From: Rhynchopus euleeides
Taxonomy: Eukaryota > Euglenozoa > Diplonemea > Diplonemida > Diplonemidae
Reading direction: 5' to 3'
DNA: 64,000 nucleotides
Assembly (NCBI GenBank): GCA_963210315.1
Contig: OY723253.1
Coordinates: 434,001 to 498,000 of the forward strand
The notes under the pieces are model-generated. The model had not been told where the DNA came from, did not search any database, and worked only from the letters and a program-made list of their open reading frames with translations. The translations under genes and the position numbers were made by a program. Below are positions 21,301 through 31,875 of the stretch, one piece after another. Numbering within the stretch: the stretch's first letter is position 1; the number at the start of each line of letters is the position of its first letter.

Positions 21301-22825
21301 GAGACGATGTACTGCCCCCCGAGCAGGCCCCAGAAGATGAGGCTGTTGAATACAACGGCACCGAGGCAGTTGCTGTCGGAGATGAACACGCCTGTGGGGT
21401 GCATCAGGAGCGGGAGGCCGTCGCGCGACCCGTTGCCGCACCTGTTGTGGTGGTGGCGGTGGTGGTGAGGCCCCAGAGCGGCGAGACAATGTGAGGAGCC
21501 TGCGCAAATGGCCACAGACAGCTCCCCTGCCCCCCTCGACTCTCGTTGTGTTCAACCCTCCCCCAGTGACACACCCACAGAGTCTGGCAATCGAGAATGA
21601 TGACCCTAAAAAAAGGCACAATGGCTGTGTGTTGGGCTGGAAGCAGGCGGGCATACTCAAGGTCCAGCAACAGGGCGATCTGCTGCCCCGCAGGCAGCGC
21701 ACTGACGGTGTCAACCATGCTCCGCGCGACGACGTCCTGTTGTGCGGGGCGCACCAACACCTGCACACTCTCTGATGAGTCCTGCACACGGGTATACCGC
21801 CCCAAGGCCTGTGGGCGCAGGCTCATGGCCACGGTCTCCTGCATGTCTGCACGGTAGCCTGGGATGCGCATGATAAAGCTGACCATTGTGTCGCCCTGCG
21901 CATCAGCCCCGACGACCGGCGCGCGCAGCATGCGCAGCTTCCCCTCACGCAGGGCCCACGCCATGCCGCTGACCAGCTTGTCGTTGTCGGTGGTGACGTC
22001 GAGCACATCCAGCACGCTGGCCCCCCAGTCCACACCGCCATTCCGGACCTGGGTGAAGAAGGACGTGTTCACCTTCCCCCCGTTGGCCAGAACAAACCGC
22101 ACCTGCACACCCGCATCCCTGCCGAACGCGGAAGACGGCAACTCCGCAGGCGGGTCCACCCACGCCACCGTGGCAGACACCAGGGGGACGGGAGTCGGCG
22201 GCACCGGCGTCGCCGGCGCAGATGTCGGAGGCGCGGGAGTCGGGGCCAGCGTCGGCGGCGCAGGGGTAGGCGGCACCCCTGTCGGCACTGCCGTCGGCAC
22301 AAGCGTCGGGGGTGACGGTGTGGGCGGGGATGCTGTCGGCACCGCTGTCGGCATCGCCGTCGGCGGCGCCTCTGTGGGAGGGTGGGGCGTCGGCGGCGCG
22401 GGAGTCGGCGGGGGAGGTGCCGGCGTCGGCGGGGCCGACGTCGGAGGCGCCACAGTCGGAAGCGCCGTTGGCGGTGCCACAGTATCAATACACGCCCATG
22501 TGATACAGTAGCAGGTATTCGGCGAGGTACAATCCGCATAGTTCGTGGTGCCGTGGTTGACAATCAACGTCCCTTTCTTCTCATCGTAGAAGCACCCCTG
22601 AGGATAAGGGATGCCACCTTGTATCGAGTCGATCTCACTCACCTTGTCCTTCGTGTCGTGCCCGTTGGCCTTCGCAGCCTGCAGGCAGTGGAAGACACTC
22701 TGTGTCGGGTAGAACCCCTTGCCGGTGCAGTCGCCACCGGTGGTGATCTCCTTATAAGCACAGCCCCATGCTGTGGTGAGGGAAACCGACCACACCAACA
22801 CACGCAATGCGACAAGCCGGGGCAT
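18321..22825 (-). CDS. Multi-pass surface protein with P/T-rich ectodomain and six cytosolic repeats
   Basis: Four exons: 22825-21657, 21441-21282, 21170-20478 and 20336-18321. Donors are GTATGC, GTATGC and GTATGG, acceptors CAG, and the frame is kept at all joints; the product is ~1345 aa. Order: signal peptide (1-20); Cys-rich domain (~21-115, many CxC/C pairs); APPT/PTAPP repeats (~117-215); a folded ectodomain (~215-390); five to seven membrane helices (~405-700, for example FVGFGTALPAMSYA, IRVFLAVVCLGFVVL, FFIALLILMVQLV); then a cytosolic tail with six ~53-residue repeats (~779-1095) with the pattern Y-deAv-rir-ml-np-lr-DprlP-ll-mA, and a Ser/Pro-rich end. Placement suggests a receptor or channel-like surface protein. 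No named family is assigned. Confidence 0.8.
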
Positions 22826-23672
22826 GGCGCCGGCAAGCGCTTCCCTGTGTCAGCGCCCCCCCCGCGCCTAACAACGGTAGCCCCTTCGAGAGAAGGGTGG
22901 GGTACTGCCTGGCGCAGCACGTGTCTCCCCTTACAGTACACCAGGCATCGCCTGCCTGTTAAGCACGGCGGCAGAGTGGCGACGGGAGGTCAAGCCAACC
23001 CCACAAGATGAGAAGATTCAACGGAAGAAAGAGAAGACAGATAACTAAGACGAGACGAGAAGGGAGGGAGGTAGGATAGATGAATGGAGGGAGGAAGTGG
23101 AAGTGTGCGATGTGGGGGGGGGGGGGCGATTGATGAAGGGTCTAATACACACTGCAGTGGATTTTGTCAGGACCCGGTAAATATGTCGGAGGGGGGAGGG
23201 AGGGGGCTCAAAAGCAGCGGGCTTGCGAATTGACTTGTGGGATTTGGAGTGGAAGGTGATAAGCGTGTAAAAAAACGACGTGTGTGTGCGGAGGGGAGGA
23301 CGGGGTCACACACACGCACAATTCAGAGGCGATAGCCCCCGATAGAAACTGCTGTCCGGAATACCGTGTACCTGCGAGACACACGATGCACTCCTCCCTG
23401 CAAAACTTGATTCGCAAATGTCAATAAACAAACCACTGGGCAAACACAGCCCAGGCCAAGACACAGGGAAGAAAGACCCAGCAGGCCACTCAGAAATTCC
23501 CTTGTTGAAAGGGAGGGGGGGACGGCAGCCGGCTGAGATCAGCCCAACTTCCTGTGTGGTGGTGGTGGTGGTGGTGGTGATGAGGGAGAGAAGGGCACAA
23601 AAAGGTTACCGCGGCTGCGACACGCATCGCATGGCTCATATCTTGAAAAAAGGGTCACGGAGGGGCTGTGAG
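22826..23672. other. 5' flank of the surface-protein gene; no gene seen
   Basis: Holds a poly-G tract near 23115 and a (GGT)n microsatellite at about 23557-23580. The promoter of the minus-strand gene should lie within the first few hundred bases; no clear TATA motif was seen. Confidence 0.45.
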
Positions 23673-25193
23673 CACGGTGGGATCTTGTAAATTTTACATG
23701 TATAACTACAAGTATATACATGTATTATACATGTATAATACTTGCATGTCAACTATTATACATGTATAATACATGTATATGCCTGAAATATACATGTAAA
23801 ATACATGTATATCAAGTAAAAATACAAGTATAATACTTGCATGTCAACTATTATGCTTGTATTTTTACTTGATATACATGTATTTTTGCATGTATATTTC
23901 AGGCATTTACATGTATTTTACATGTATAATACTTGTCATGCAAGTATTATACATGTAAAATACTTGCATGCAAGTAAAATACATGTATTTTACTTGCATG
24001 CAAGTATTTTACTTGTCATGCAAGTATTTTACATGTATAATACTTGCATGACAAGTATTACCGTAAACGGAAAAAGGGTGGACCGTAAAAATGTTCCAAG
24101 TTCCCAAAAAAAGGCCAAACGTTCCATCTTTTTTACGGTCCACCATTTATTGGGACTGAATATGGAAAAGACAATGCGTTTTTCGCCCGCGGGCTGGTGG
24201 GTTGCGGGGCGCGGACTGCGGCCTCCACGCCGCAGACACCCACACGTAGGCCTCCCGACCTCCCAGCTTTGGACCCTCCCTCCACCACCGCAACCAACAC
24301 CAGCAAGAGAAGCAAGTCCTCCCTGCGTGTGGAAAAGGCACGATCACCACCACTCACCTCGAGACTCACCCACCACCACACCTCGAGAAGTGTAGTACCA
24401 TGCAAGGAGCATTCCGGTAGAAGTAAAAGTAGAACCTGCTGCACGAGCCCACAAAAGCAGCCACAGTACGGCAGGGCGCGCAGACAGAAGCTGAGACCAC
24501 CGGGCTCCCTCCAGATGTAAATTCGTGAATCAGTGCCCGGAAAATTAAGGGAAATCGTACTCCTTTAGTGTAGTACACCCTGCAGTAACTGTGGGAGAAC
24601 AGTTCCCGGACGATGGAGGATCCTTGAAATCGGTAGTGAACAGTAGCGGACAGGGCGGACATTTCCTTGTGGAAAAAGTGCCCGAAAAAAAATTCGAAAA
24701 GGTCCCCCTTACAGAATTAGCCTTTTTTCAAAAAATCGGAAAATTTCGGACCGCAATTTGTACCCAAGAAAGTGCCGGATTTTCGGACTTGGTCCGATTT
24801 GAACGATTTCCGTGCCTCTTGCAACCCCCATGAGGGGCGGCTGCTGTTTCGGGTTCTTCCGGTGGTACATGCTGGGGTGTCAGGACAGGGAATCCTGCTC
24901 GCTGTACCCGGTGATCCCTGACGCAGCCAGGAAGTGGAGAGCCTTGGAACCCTGGTTGAGGCCTGTAACACCCGGCCTTCCTGCCACTTGTGGCATTGTG
25001 GAGTGGAGGTGGTTATGGAGAAGGTTCTCTCTCCGTCCGGTCGAGCACAACCGTCCTCTCCAGCCAGGGGTCATCTACTTTCCAAACAAGGGCCAGGAAC
25101 ATGCTCAAACAAACCAATTGATCAGAAAATCTGGCTTGCCGTGGAATCATTGAGCATTGGGGAGTGGTTTGCCCCCTTGCTGCGTATGACATG

Positions 25194-25607
25194 TCCATTT
25201 TTGACGATTTTTGGGCAGAATTTGGTGCGTGGGACCTTTCGATTTTCATGATTTTTTCGTAATTTCGTGGGGACCGGTACCCCATTTGAGGGCCAAAAAT
25301 CTCATTTCCGAGGCCTGGGAATGGTCGCAGTGGCCTCAGATGTCCAAAAACGTTCAATTGACCTCTCCTCGAAAAAAAATTCGAAAGGTCCCCCCTACTG
25401 GCACCCCGGATTAGGACATGTCTCTGGGGGTGTCCGGGGGGCATTTTTGGCCCATTTTTGGCTGGGGAAAATGGGCCATTTTTCACGATTTTTTCGGTTT
25501 TTTGTCCGGACCGGTACCGCATTTGAGGGGCCAAAATCTGATTTCCGAGGCCCGGGAATGGTCGCAGTGGCTTCATTTGGCCAAAAACGTTCAATTTACC
25601 CTTCCCC
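25194..25607. repeat. Two diverged ~225-bp direct repeats
   Basis: Both units contain a GGACCGGTACCSCATTTGAG box, an ATTTCCGAGGCC box and end in CCAAAAACGTTCAATT(G/T)ACC. A more distant relative lies at about 24655-24820 and shares AAAATTCGAAAAGGTCCCCC. The retrotransposon is inserted within this repeat context, since AATTCGAAAGGGTCCCCC resumes at 30351. Confidence 0.6.
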
Positions 25608-25908
25608 AAAAAACCAGACAAATGAATCGCCCAACTGAATCGTGCTAGCTAAACTCCGGAAAGAAGTGTCTTTTTTCGTTGAACGCAGCTTTCGTTGAAC
25701 GCAGCCAAATATAAGGCCTAACCTGTTTTGGCGCACGGGTGTGATGACAAAAGGGAAAAGTGCTAGCACGAACATGATGTTGGTCTTCTGGTTATGTCTG
25801 GTTTCTTAGAACACTTAACGTGTATGCAAAAACCAGACAAATGAATCGCCCAACTGAATCGTGCTAGCTAAACTCCGGAAAGAAGTGTCTTTTTTCGTTG
25901 AACGCAGC
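25608..25908 (-). repeat. Downstream split direct repeats (B1-A2-B2)
   Basis: B2 25608-25689, A2 25690-25834, B1 25831-25908. All share TTCGTTGAACGCAGC at their junctions. A2 equals 30204-30344. Confidence 0.9.
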
Positions 25909-25977
25909 CCAACCCACAGGGACCGCGTAGCGGAAAGAAAGACAAGGAATTGAAAGGGTACACCACACTTGAAATGT

Positions 25978-27776
25978 TTAACGCGATATGGCTGCAACCG
26001 CCGCGTATCTCGCAGGGAGGGGCGCCAGGGGGACAGGGCACGGCGATGCCACAGTGCCTCGGGTAAACTCGTCTGCTCTCTGTGCATGCGTAGGCACCCA
26101 CTGAGCGGAAACGGAGATGCCCGCACCGTCCGCGGTGTCAAACAAGGCACACAACAAGTCATTCGCGAGGTAATTCTTGCTGTGGCCCTTGTTGATAGCT
26201 GCCACCGCTGCCGTGTTGTCCACCTGCAACCCCAACGCACAGCCCGGCCGCGTAGCGGCTGCGAGGCGTGTCGCCTGGAGCGCTGCGAAGAGCTCTTTGA
26301 CATATATATGGTGGGCGAGGGGTTCATCAAAACAGCCCTGGACAATCGGCTCGGGGTCTAACTCCAGAAGGGCTGCCCATTCTGTGTCGGAAGCGTCAGA
26401 CCACGCCGTGACCGAGGGCCCCGAAGCCCCTGCCTCAACCCACACATTCTGGCCCAGATCGGCCGAAATCAGAGAAAGATCAGCGAGAACAGAGGGGGGG
26501 ATGTCGAGAGGGCGGTCCCACTGCTCCGGTTCCGCAACCAGCTTGGCCGCGGATCTCCTGAGGAAGGCGAGGGAGGCGCGGAAGTAGCAGAGACGCCTCT
26601 GCGTCGAGAACAGAAACCAAATCATACCGCCGAAAACCTTGTAGAACTCCCGGGAAGTAGCCCTGTTCTCGCGAACCGCCGCCACGGCCGCCGAGGCAAG
26701 GAATTTCGACACCCAATCGGGGTCCGACCTGAAGCGCTTAGGCGACGACTCCAGATCAAATTCCAACCCCAAGGCGATGAACCGCGACTGCGGTGTGCCG
26801 AACTCCGCACCCTCGTTGAGCTCGGCGCCCACCGACTCGGCCTTGCCGAGGAATCGGGCGTATCTCTCGGCTGCATCCTCCCGGCTATCTCCAACCACAA
26901 ACCAGTTGTCCACCCAAGACAGCCCATCCTCCAGGGGGAGAAGCACGCGTGAGGCCCTCTGCGCGATGCACGGCGCCCAGCTCCAGCCCATGCACATCAC
27001 CCGCAGCGAGGTGCGCCGAAACGGGCCCCGCTCCCCAGCCAGATTCACCCCGAAGAAGTCGCGGACCCCGTCCCCCAGGGGGAACTGGTAGAACCAGCTC
27101 TTCCCGTCAGCCTGCACCACGAATTCGGCCGCCAGGAACCTCCGGACCACCTCGTGGATCGACGGGAGGAGCATCGGTGGTGGGTCCCGCATCAGCCGGT
27201 TCAGCTTTCGCCCGTCGCATACCAAACGCAGCAGCCCGCTCTTTTTCTCCACGGTGAACGCCGGGAGGACCACCTTCGGCGCGTCTGCCAACCCCAGCAC
27301 CCCCCACTCCGAGAGGTTATCCCAGTGCCGCAGCATGTGCCTCGAGGTCCCGCGCGAAAGAGGCCTGTCGCCCAGATCCACGCCCGGTCGCATGGCCCGC
27401 AGGAAAGCGCCCCGGTCCCGAATCACGTCGATAACCCCTGACAGGATCCCCTCGGAATCCAAAGCCTCTAAGGCGTCGAGGTTCAGACGTGACGTCGATA
27501 TGGGGGCCAGCTCCCCCGTGGGGCCACCCCGCGCCGAGGGCGGGCCAAGATGCCGCCCCTCCACCGTCACCCGCGCTTCCCTCGCGTACGTCGCGTTGAC
27601 GTCCGGCGAGTAGGAGTCGTCGCCGACCCTCCGAGGAAGAGGAGGAGGAGGGGGCGGCCGTGGCGGCGGTGGAGGCGGAGGCGGAGGTGGAGGCGGTAGC
27701 GTGGGAGGCGGCCTGGGCCGAGGGGTCGCCGGCGGGGAAGGCGTGCCTGGGGGCTCGTACGCCACGCACGCCGTCC
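25978..27776 (-). CDS. Reverse transcriptase - RNase H of the YR retrotransposon
   Basis: Frame open from 28632; the functional part follows the recombinase stop at 27777. It begins with a Pro-rich tract, then RT motifs: LVCDGRKLNRLM, QADGKSWFYQF (first Asp, ~27106), CMGWSWAPCIAQR, and the catalytic box read as WVDN (26905-26916) instead of the usual YxDD, so the second Asp is Asn. RNase H carries D-E-D-D: WSDAS, VKELFA, QVDNTAA, RADEFTRG. No methyltransferase domain follows. There is no ATG between the recombinase stop and the RT motifs; the frame is -1 relative to the recombinase, so a frameshift, reinitiation at the TGAGG junction or a spliced or alternative start must be used. Confidence 0.85.
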
Positions 27777-28772
27777 TCAGGAGCTTCCCAGGGAAGGCAG
27801 GGCAAAGAGCGACCCCCGGGATAGCCCCCGGTCGAGCACCATTGATGTGGAGGCCGTCTGCCTCGCCAGCTTCAGCTTCCCCGCCGGGAGGTACCTGGCC
27901 AGGGCGTCCAGGGAGCTGTGGCGGGACAGCTGCCGAAGCGACTCCAGGCACAGCCCCTCTTGCAGGAGCTCCGCCAGAGCCCCCCGACGGAGGGAATGAC
28001 CACTCAGCTCCGGGTCCTCCTTCTTCAGCGCCGCCACGATGCGCCGGTAGGTCGTGTCGACCACCAGCGCGCCCGCCGCCCGCCCCGAGATCGCCTCCCG
28101 CAGCACCTCCGTCCAGCACTCCGAGAGGAACAGGCCCGTCGTGACGCCCAGGCGGAACGGGTCGCTCTTCGTCTCCGCCCAGTTCACGGCGACAAACTCG
28201 CTCTGGAAAGCGATGTCCCCGCACTTCAGGCGCACCACGTCCGACACCCGCGCCGCCCCGCACCACCCCAGCACAATCGCGAGCTTCGTGTCGCGGTCGA
28301 CGTCCTCCCGGCCCACCACTGCGGCCACCTGGGCGGATGCTGCTGGCTTCGCTTGGTGCTGCAGTCGGAGGGCCCCCAAGCGCTTCAGACCTCGCTTGAA
28401 GTCTTGGAGCAGCTGGGAGTCCACCACAACCCCCATGCGGCTCATCGCGGCGACCGCCCTCGATACGTACTGTAGGGCGGAGGAGGGCCGGAGTGGGGAG
28501 TCCGCTTCGGACATGAGCCTCTGCACCCAGTAAATGATGCAAAGGTCCCACGGCAAGAGCACACCCGTGGTCTGCTCCCACTCGTGCCGGAACTGGAGGA
28601 GTCGCCGGTGGGGCCCCTCGAGCCCCCTCCACGTCGACGGTGCCAACGCCTCCCCCAGCGTCTTCACCGCGCGCTTGGCGATCCGCTGTGCCTCTCTGGC
28701 GGTCAGCGGGTCCTCCTGTGCCCGTCTCCTTCCCACCCGCGCCGTGGAGAGCACCCCTATGCTCTCCAGCAT
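27777..28772 (-). CDS. Tyrosine recombinase (integrase) of the YR retrotransposon
   Basis: 332 aa from ATG 28772 (MLESIGVLSTARVG), 18 nt after the gag stop; the frame is open further up to 29285. N-terminal SAM-like helical part with LPWDLCIIYWVQRL. Catalytic domain with Arg in GWCGAARVSDVVRL (~28240-28270), HSLRRG (H-x-x-R, ~27990), the second His in LSRHSSLDALARYLP and its Tyr (~27895). The complete R-H-R-H-Y set indicates an active enzyme. It joins the circular cDNA to the genome. Its position upstream of RT differs from the gag-RT-YR order I know for DIRS1 and Ngaro. Confidence 0.9.
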   Translation of the reverse strand: MLESIGVLSTARVGRRRAQEDPLTAREAQRIAKRAVKTLGEALAPSTWRGLEGPHRRLLQFRHEWEQTTGVLLPWDLCIIYWVQRLMSEADSPLRPSSALQYVSRAVAAMSRMGVVVDSQLLQDFKRGLKRLGALRLQHQAKPAASAQVAAVVGREDVDRDTKLAIVLGWCGAARVSDVVRLKCGDIAFQSEFVAVNWAETKSDPFRLGVTTGLFLSECWTEVLREAISGRAAGALVVDTTYRRIVAALKKEDPELSGHSLRRGALAELLQEGLCLESLRQLSRHSSLDALARYLPAGKLKLARQTASTSMVLDRGLSRGSLFALPSLGSS

Positions 28773-28789
28773 CGCCGTGAGGGGCGAGC

Positions 28790-30196
28790 TCACTGCCTGT
28801 GGCCCCCCCTCCTGCTCCGCTGGCTGGTGGGGTGGCCCTGCTGCGGCTGTGGCTGCGAGCTGCGTTGCTGTTGTTGTTGATGTTGATGCTGATGCTGTGG
28901 GTGGTGGACCTGGGGGGAGCGTGGCTGGCGGGCCCGTGCCTTCTCCTTTGCCGCCCGGAGGTACGGAGGAATCTCCGGCTTCCCGAAGAATTCCTCCTCC
29001 ATCGCGGAGGCCGCCTCCCATCCGCCCCCCAACACGCCCTCGTTGAGGGCTTCCAGCCTGCAGAACTGGTTCTGCATCAGCCGGACCAGGAGGTCGTCGT
29101 AGTCCTCCGGCTCCTGCAGCGACGGCAGGCTCGTCATGATGAGGTTGATATCCCTCATCCGGGCCTGCGCCTCGTGGGCCTGCGGGCGCAGGGCACCCCC
29201 CGCCCGGGCCCCCAGCAGGGCGTCGTAGCGGCGCAGCTGGTGCAGGTGCACCAGCCCCAGCGTGGCCTCGTCCGCGTGCCACCACTCGTCCACGTCCAGG
29301 GGGTTGAGAGCCCCGGCGCCCCTGCGGCTGTCGCTGCTGCCGGCTACGCTGCCGGCCCCGTCCCGCTGCTCCGGCTTTCCGGCCCTCGGTGCTCCGGCGC
29401 CGGCTCCGGAGCCCGTCCCGTTTCCCCGCAGGCGGGCCAGCTCCGCCTGGAGGTCCGCCACCTCCCGCATCCGCCGCACCTCCTCCCGGAGGGAAGCCAC
29501 CTCGTCCTGGGGGGCTGCAGCCCGGCTCGCACCTGCCTCAGCCCTTACCCTCGCGTGCTCCGCGAGGGCCGTCTCCCGCTGGGCCTTGGCCCGCTCCTCC
29601 ATCACCAACGCGGCGTTCCGCGTCTTCTCCCTCTCAAGGGCCAGCTCCGCCTCGAGGCGGGCTCTCACCTCCGCGTGCCTGGCGGACTCCTCGGCGACCA
29701 TGGCCCGCGCCTGCGCCTCCGTGACGGCGTTTGAGGCCGCCGCCTCCACCGACGCCACCTTCGCGTCCGACTCCGCCCCCGTCACCCGCTGTGCCGCAGC
29801 GGATTCCACCTTCGCCGCATGCGCCGCTGCATTCGCGGATGCGATGTGCATCCCCGCCGCCGCCTCCGCGTTGGCGGCCCTCGTAGCCGCCCCCGCCTCC
29901 ACCCCCGCCGCGTGCACCCTCGCGTGCGCCTCCACCTGCGTGGCCCGGATGTCGGCCCCCGCGACCTCGCGAGTGGCCACCTCGCGGGCGTTGGCGGTGG
30001 TCACTGCCGCCAGCGCCTGCCCCATCGCCATCCCGAAGTCGCCCGCCGGGAGGGGGGCGGACAAGGCATCCGGGTTGCCCGCGCCGCGCCCCACTCCGGA
30101 CAGCACCAGCTCCGAGTTCTGCACGCCAGGCATCGGATATGTCGGGGGTTGAAGGGTGGAGTAAAGAGAAGGGAGTAGGTGGGAGTGTTGAACCAC
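28790..30196 (-). CDS. Gag-like protein of the YR retrotransposon
   Basis: 468 aa. The central third is an Ala/Glu/Arg-rich long coiled coil (AEAAAGMHIASANAAAH, RARLEAELALEREKTRN). A conserved-looking globular part follows (DEWWHADEATLGLVHLHQLRRY), then a His/Gln-rich tail. No zinc knuckle was seen. Position before recombinase and RT, and composition, support a structural Gag role; sequence family not recognised. A later ATG is possible, but the first one is close to the end of A1. Confidence 0.65.
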   Translation of the reverse strand: MVQHSHLLPSLYSTLQPPTYPMPGVQNSELVLSGVGRGAGNPDALSAPLPAGDFGMAMGQALAAVTTANAREVATREVAGADIRATQVEAHARVHAAGVEAGAATRAANAEAAAGMHIASANAAAHAAKVESAAAQRVTGAESDAKVASVEAAASNAVTEAQARAMVAEESARHAEVRARLEAELALEREKTRNAALVMEERAKAQRETALAEHARVRAEAGASRAAAPQDEVASLREEVRRMREVADLQAELARLRGNGTGSGAGAGAPRAGKPEQRDGAGSVAGSSDSRRGAGALNPLDVDEWWHADEATLGLVHLHQLRRYDALLGARAGGALRPQAHEAQARMRDINLIMTSLPSLQEPEDYDDLLVRLMQNQFCRLEALNEGVLGGGWEAASAMEEEFFGKPEIPPYLRAAKEKARARQPRSPQVHHPQHQHQHQQQQQRSSQPQPQQGHPTSQRSRRGGHRQ

Positions 30197-30203
30197 GAAA
30201 ATA

Positions 30204-30344
30204 TTTTTCGTTGAACGCAGCCAAATATAAGGCCTAACCTGTTTTGGCGCACGGGTGTGATGACAAAAGGGAAAAGTGCTAGCACGAACATGATGTTGGT
30301 CTTCTGGTTATGTCTGGTTTCTTAGAACACTTAACGTGTATGCA
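30204..30344 (-). repeat. Upstream split direct repeat (A1)
   Basis: Equals 25690-25834. It stands just before the gag ATG on the minus strand and so should hold promoter and transcript start of the retrotransposon. Confidence 0.9.
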
Positions 30345-30435
30345 AAAAAAAATTCGAAAGGGTCCCCCTACAGGCGTGTATCTATTTCACGGAATGAAAA
30401 TAGGAATTTGGGGGGAAAATATTTTTTTGCACTAT

Positions 30436-30760
30436 TTTTTTTTGCACTTTTTCCTTTGGATTTTATTGTGACCCTACTTGGTATTGGCAGAAAATTTTTA
30501 TGTTCCCGGTCTTGGAGGTGCTCAAACATTCAAAAGAACACATTTTCCGTGGCCAAAAAAAATTTTGCACCCGGAGGTGGGGATGGGGGTGGTGGTCACT
30601 ACTTTTTTGCACCATTTTGCTTTGGGTTTTATTGTGACCCTACTTGGCATTGGCAGAATTCTTTTATGTTCCCGGTCTTGGATGTGCTCAAACAGTCAAA
30701 AGAACACATTTTCCGGGTGCAAAAAAATGTTGCACCTGGGGGGTGGAGAGGGGGGTCGGA
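30436..30760. repeat. Two ~166-bp direct repeats
   Basis: TTTTATTGTGACCCTACTTGG begins each unit near 30461 and 30627; both go on through TTATGTTCCCGGTCTTGGA and AAAAGAACACATTTTCCG. A third-order echo (TTTTTTGCAC) joins the units. Non-coding. Confidence 0.65.
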
Positions 30761-30798
30761 GGGCGGTGGTGTGAGAGGCTTGCTCTCGAGCTCAAACC

Positions 30799-30895
30799 AA
30801 CAGATGTTCACTACCGTGGCCTCCGGCGGCTGGGGGGCTCCGCCCCCCAGACCCCCCTGTGGCGTGTCTTTGCGCGACAATTTATCGTCCCCCCA
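30799..30895 (+). repeat. Dispersed GC-hairpin repeat, copy 1
   Basis: Consensus: ACAGATGTTCACTACCGTGG, then CCTCCGGCGGCTGGGGGG, then CTCCGCCCCCCAGACCCCCC. The core folds as CTGGGGGG-CTCCG-CCCCCCAG. Copies 1 and 8 also share GTGTCTTTGCGCGACAATTT beyond the hairpin, so the full element is at least ~100 bp. Eight copies occur in this window, in both orientations. No tRNA-like A or B box is convincing. Confidence 0.75.
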
Positions 30896-30958
30896 TGCGA
30901 CATGTGCTATCTGTCAGTTGTGTTGTACTTGAGCGTATGCGACTATGGAGCCAGGCCA

Positions 30959-31025
30959 ACAGACGTTCGCTACCGTGGCCTCCGGCGGCTGGGGGGCTCC
31001 GCCCCCCACACCCCCCTGTGGCATG
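30959..31025 (+). repeat. Dispersed GC-hairpin repeat, copy 2
   Basis: ACAGACGTTCGCTACCGTGG variant followed by the standard hairpin; ends CACACCCCCCTGTGGCATG. Confidence 0.75.
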
Positions 31026-31867
31026 TGCCTGGTCTTGGAGCCAAGCCCTTGCGCGTACGGGGCTGCGGCATGTCGGTTCCAGCACCCTCGCGGGAGGCTG
31101 GGCCCGAGCACTGATCTCTAAGAGACGAACCACCTTGCGAATGCGATCGGGTTTGCGGGCTTGCGGCCATGACATCTCGAAAGGGTCGTCGTGGGCCCGT
31201 GATCATGTTTCGGGTTCGACTTGGTGGGCATCCGTGGCGATTCGCGGAACCACGTGTATGTGTGCGAGGAAGCAAAGAGATAACACACCAGGAGCCACGC
31301 AGCACCAGGTCGACCTGGATCTGATCGAGCTCAGGGGGAAGGAAGCACAGTCACCAAAGTGATATCACCGCCGGCCTCAACCACCAAACTGCAACCGCAG
31401 AAGTTCCGCTATTCTCACAAGGGAAGGCGCCCTGGGATGTAGCAGTGATTTGTGTGCAGCGCCATCAAGTGACACTGACCGCCTTGAACAGAGAGGTAGT
31501 GTACAGATGGCGAGCAGTGGGAGGGCGTGCTGTGTCCTTCCACTTCCCCATCTACCTCCATTCGTTCACCGTTGTTGATAGCGATTTTTTCGCCATTTTT
31601 TCGAATCGTATGCATCGGTCAGGCCGAGTGAATCAAAATAGCGCAAAAATCACACCAAAATCTGTGTCTGAGGCACAGAAATCGTGCAAAAAAGCACCCA
31701 AAAAAAGTGCAAAAAAACCAAAATAGGATTTCGAAAATTGGCCAAAATACCCCCAAAATAGAGCCACACCTGTCCCCCTACAAATCGCCGGTCTTAGGAA
31801 TTTTTTTTTGGGCACCCAGATTTCAAAAATTTTCAAACTATTTTCTGGACCAAAAATCAAACTATTG
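31026..31867. other. No gene seen
   Basis: Short open frames only. The block belongs to the 9.1-kb insertion. Confidence 0.4.
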
Positions 31868-31875
31868 AGGTCCTG

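Larger units (their letters stand above)
25608..30344 (-). mobile_element. Tyrosine-recombinase retrotransposon with split direct repeats (DIRS/PAT/Ngaro type)
   Basis: Read on the minus strand: repeat A1 (30344-30204), gag-like ORF, tyrosine recombinase, RT-RNase H, then B1 (25908-25831), A2 (25834-25690), B2 (25689-25608). A copies contain AAATATAAGGCCTAACC, B copies contain GAATCGTGCTAGCTAAAC; neighbouring copies overlap by a few bases. A1 - ORFs - B1 A2 B2 is the split-direct-repeat layout of PAT and Ngaro elements, which circularise and integrate by recombinase without target duplication. None is seen here. Level 4 of the nest. A and B copies look almost identical, so the insertion is young. 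Confidence 0.9.

Noticed and set aside
23700-24060. CRISPR-like array of short repeats
   Set aside because: The repeated words are self-complementary AT-rich palindromes without regular spacers, inside a transposon of a eukaryote-like genome.
28534-30178. Plus-strand frames opposite the gag ORF
   Set aside because: Ala/Arg/Leu-rich shadows of the coiled-coil coding sequence.
31180-31260. tRNA gene (GGGTTCGACTT near 31205)
   Set aside because: No acceptor stem, D-arm or anticodon arm can be placed around the T-loop-like word.
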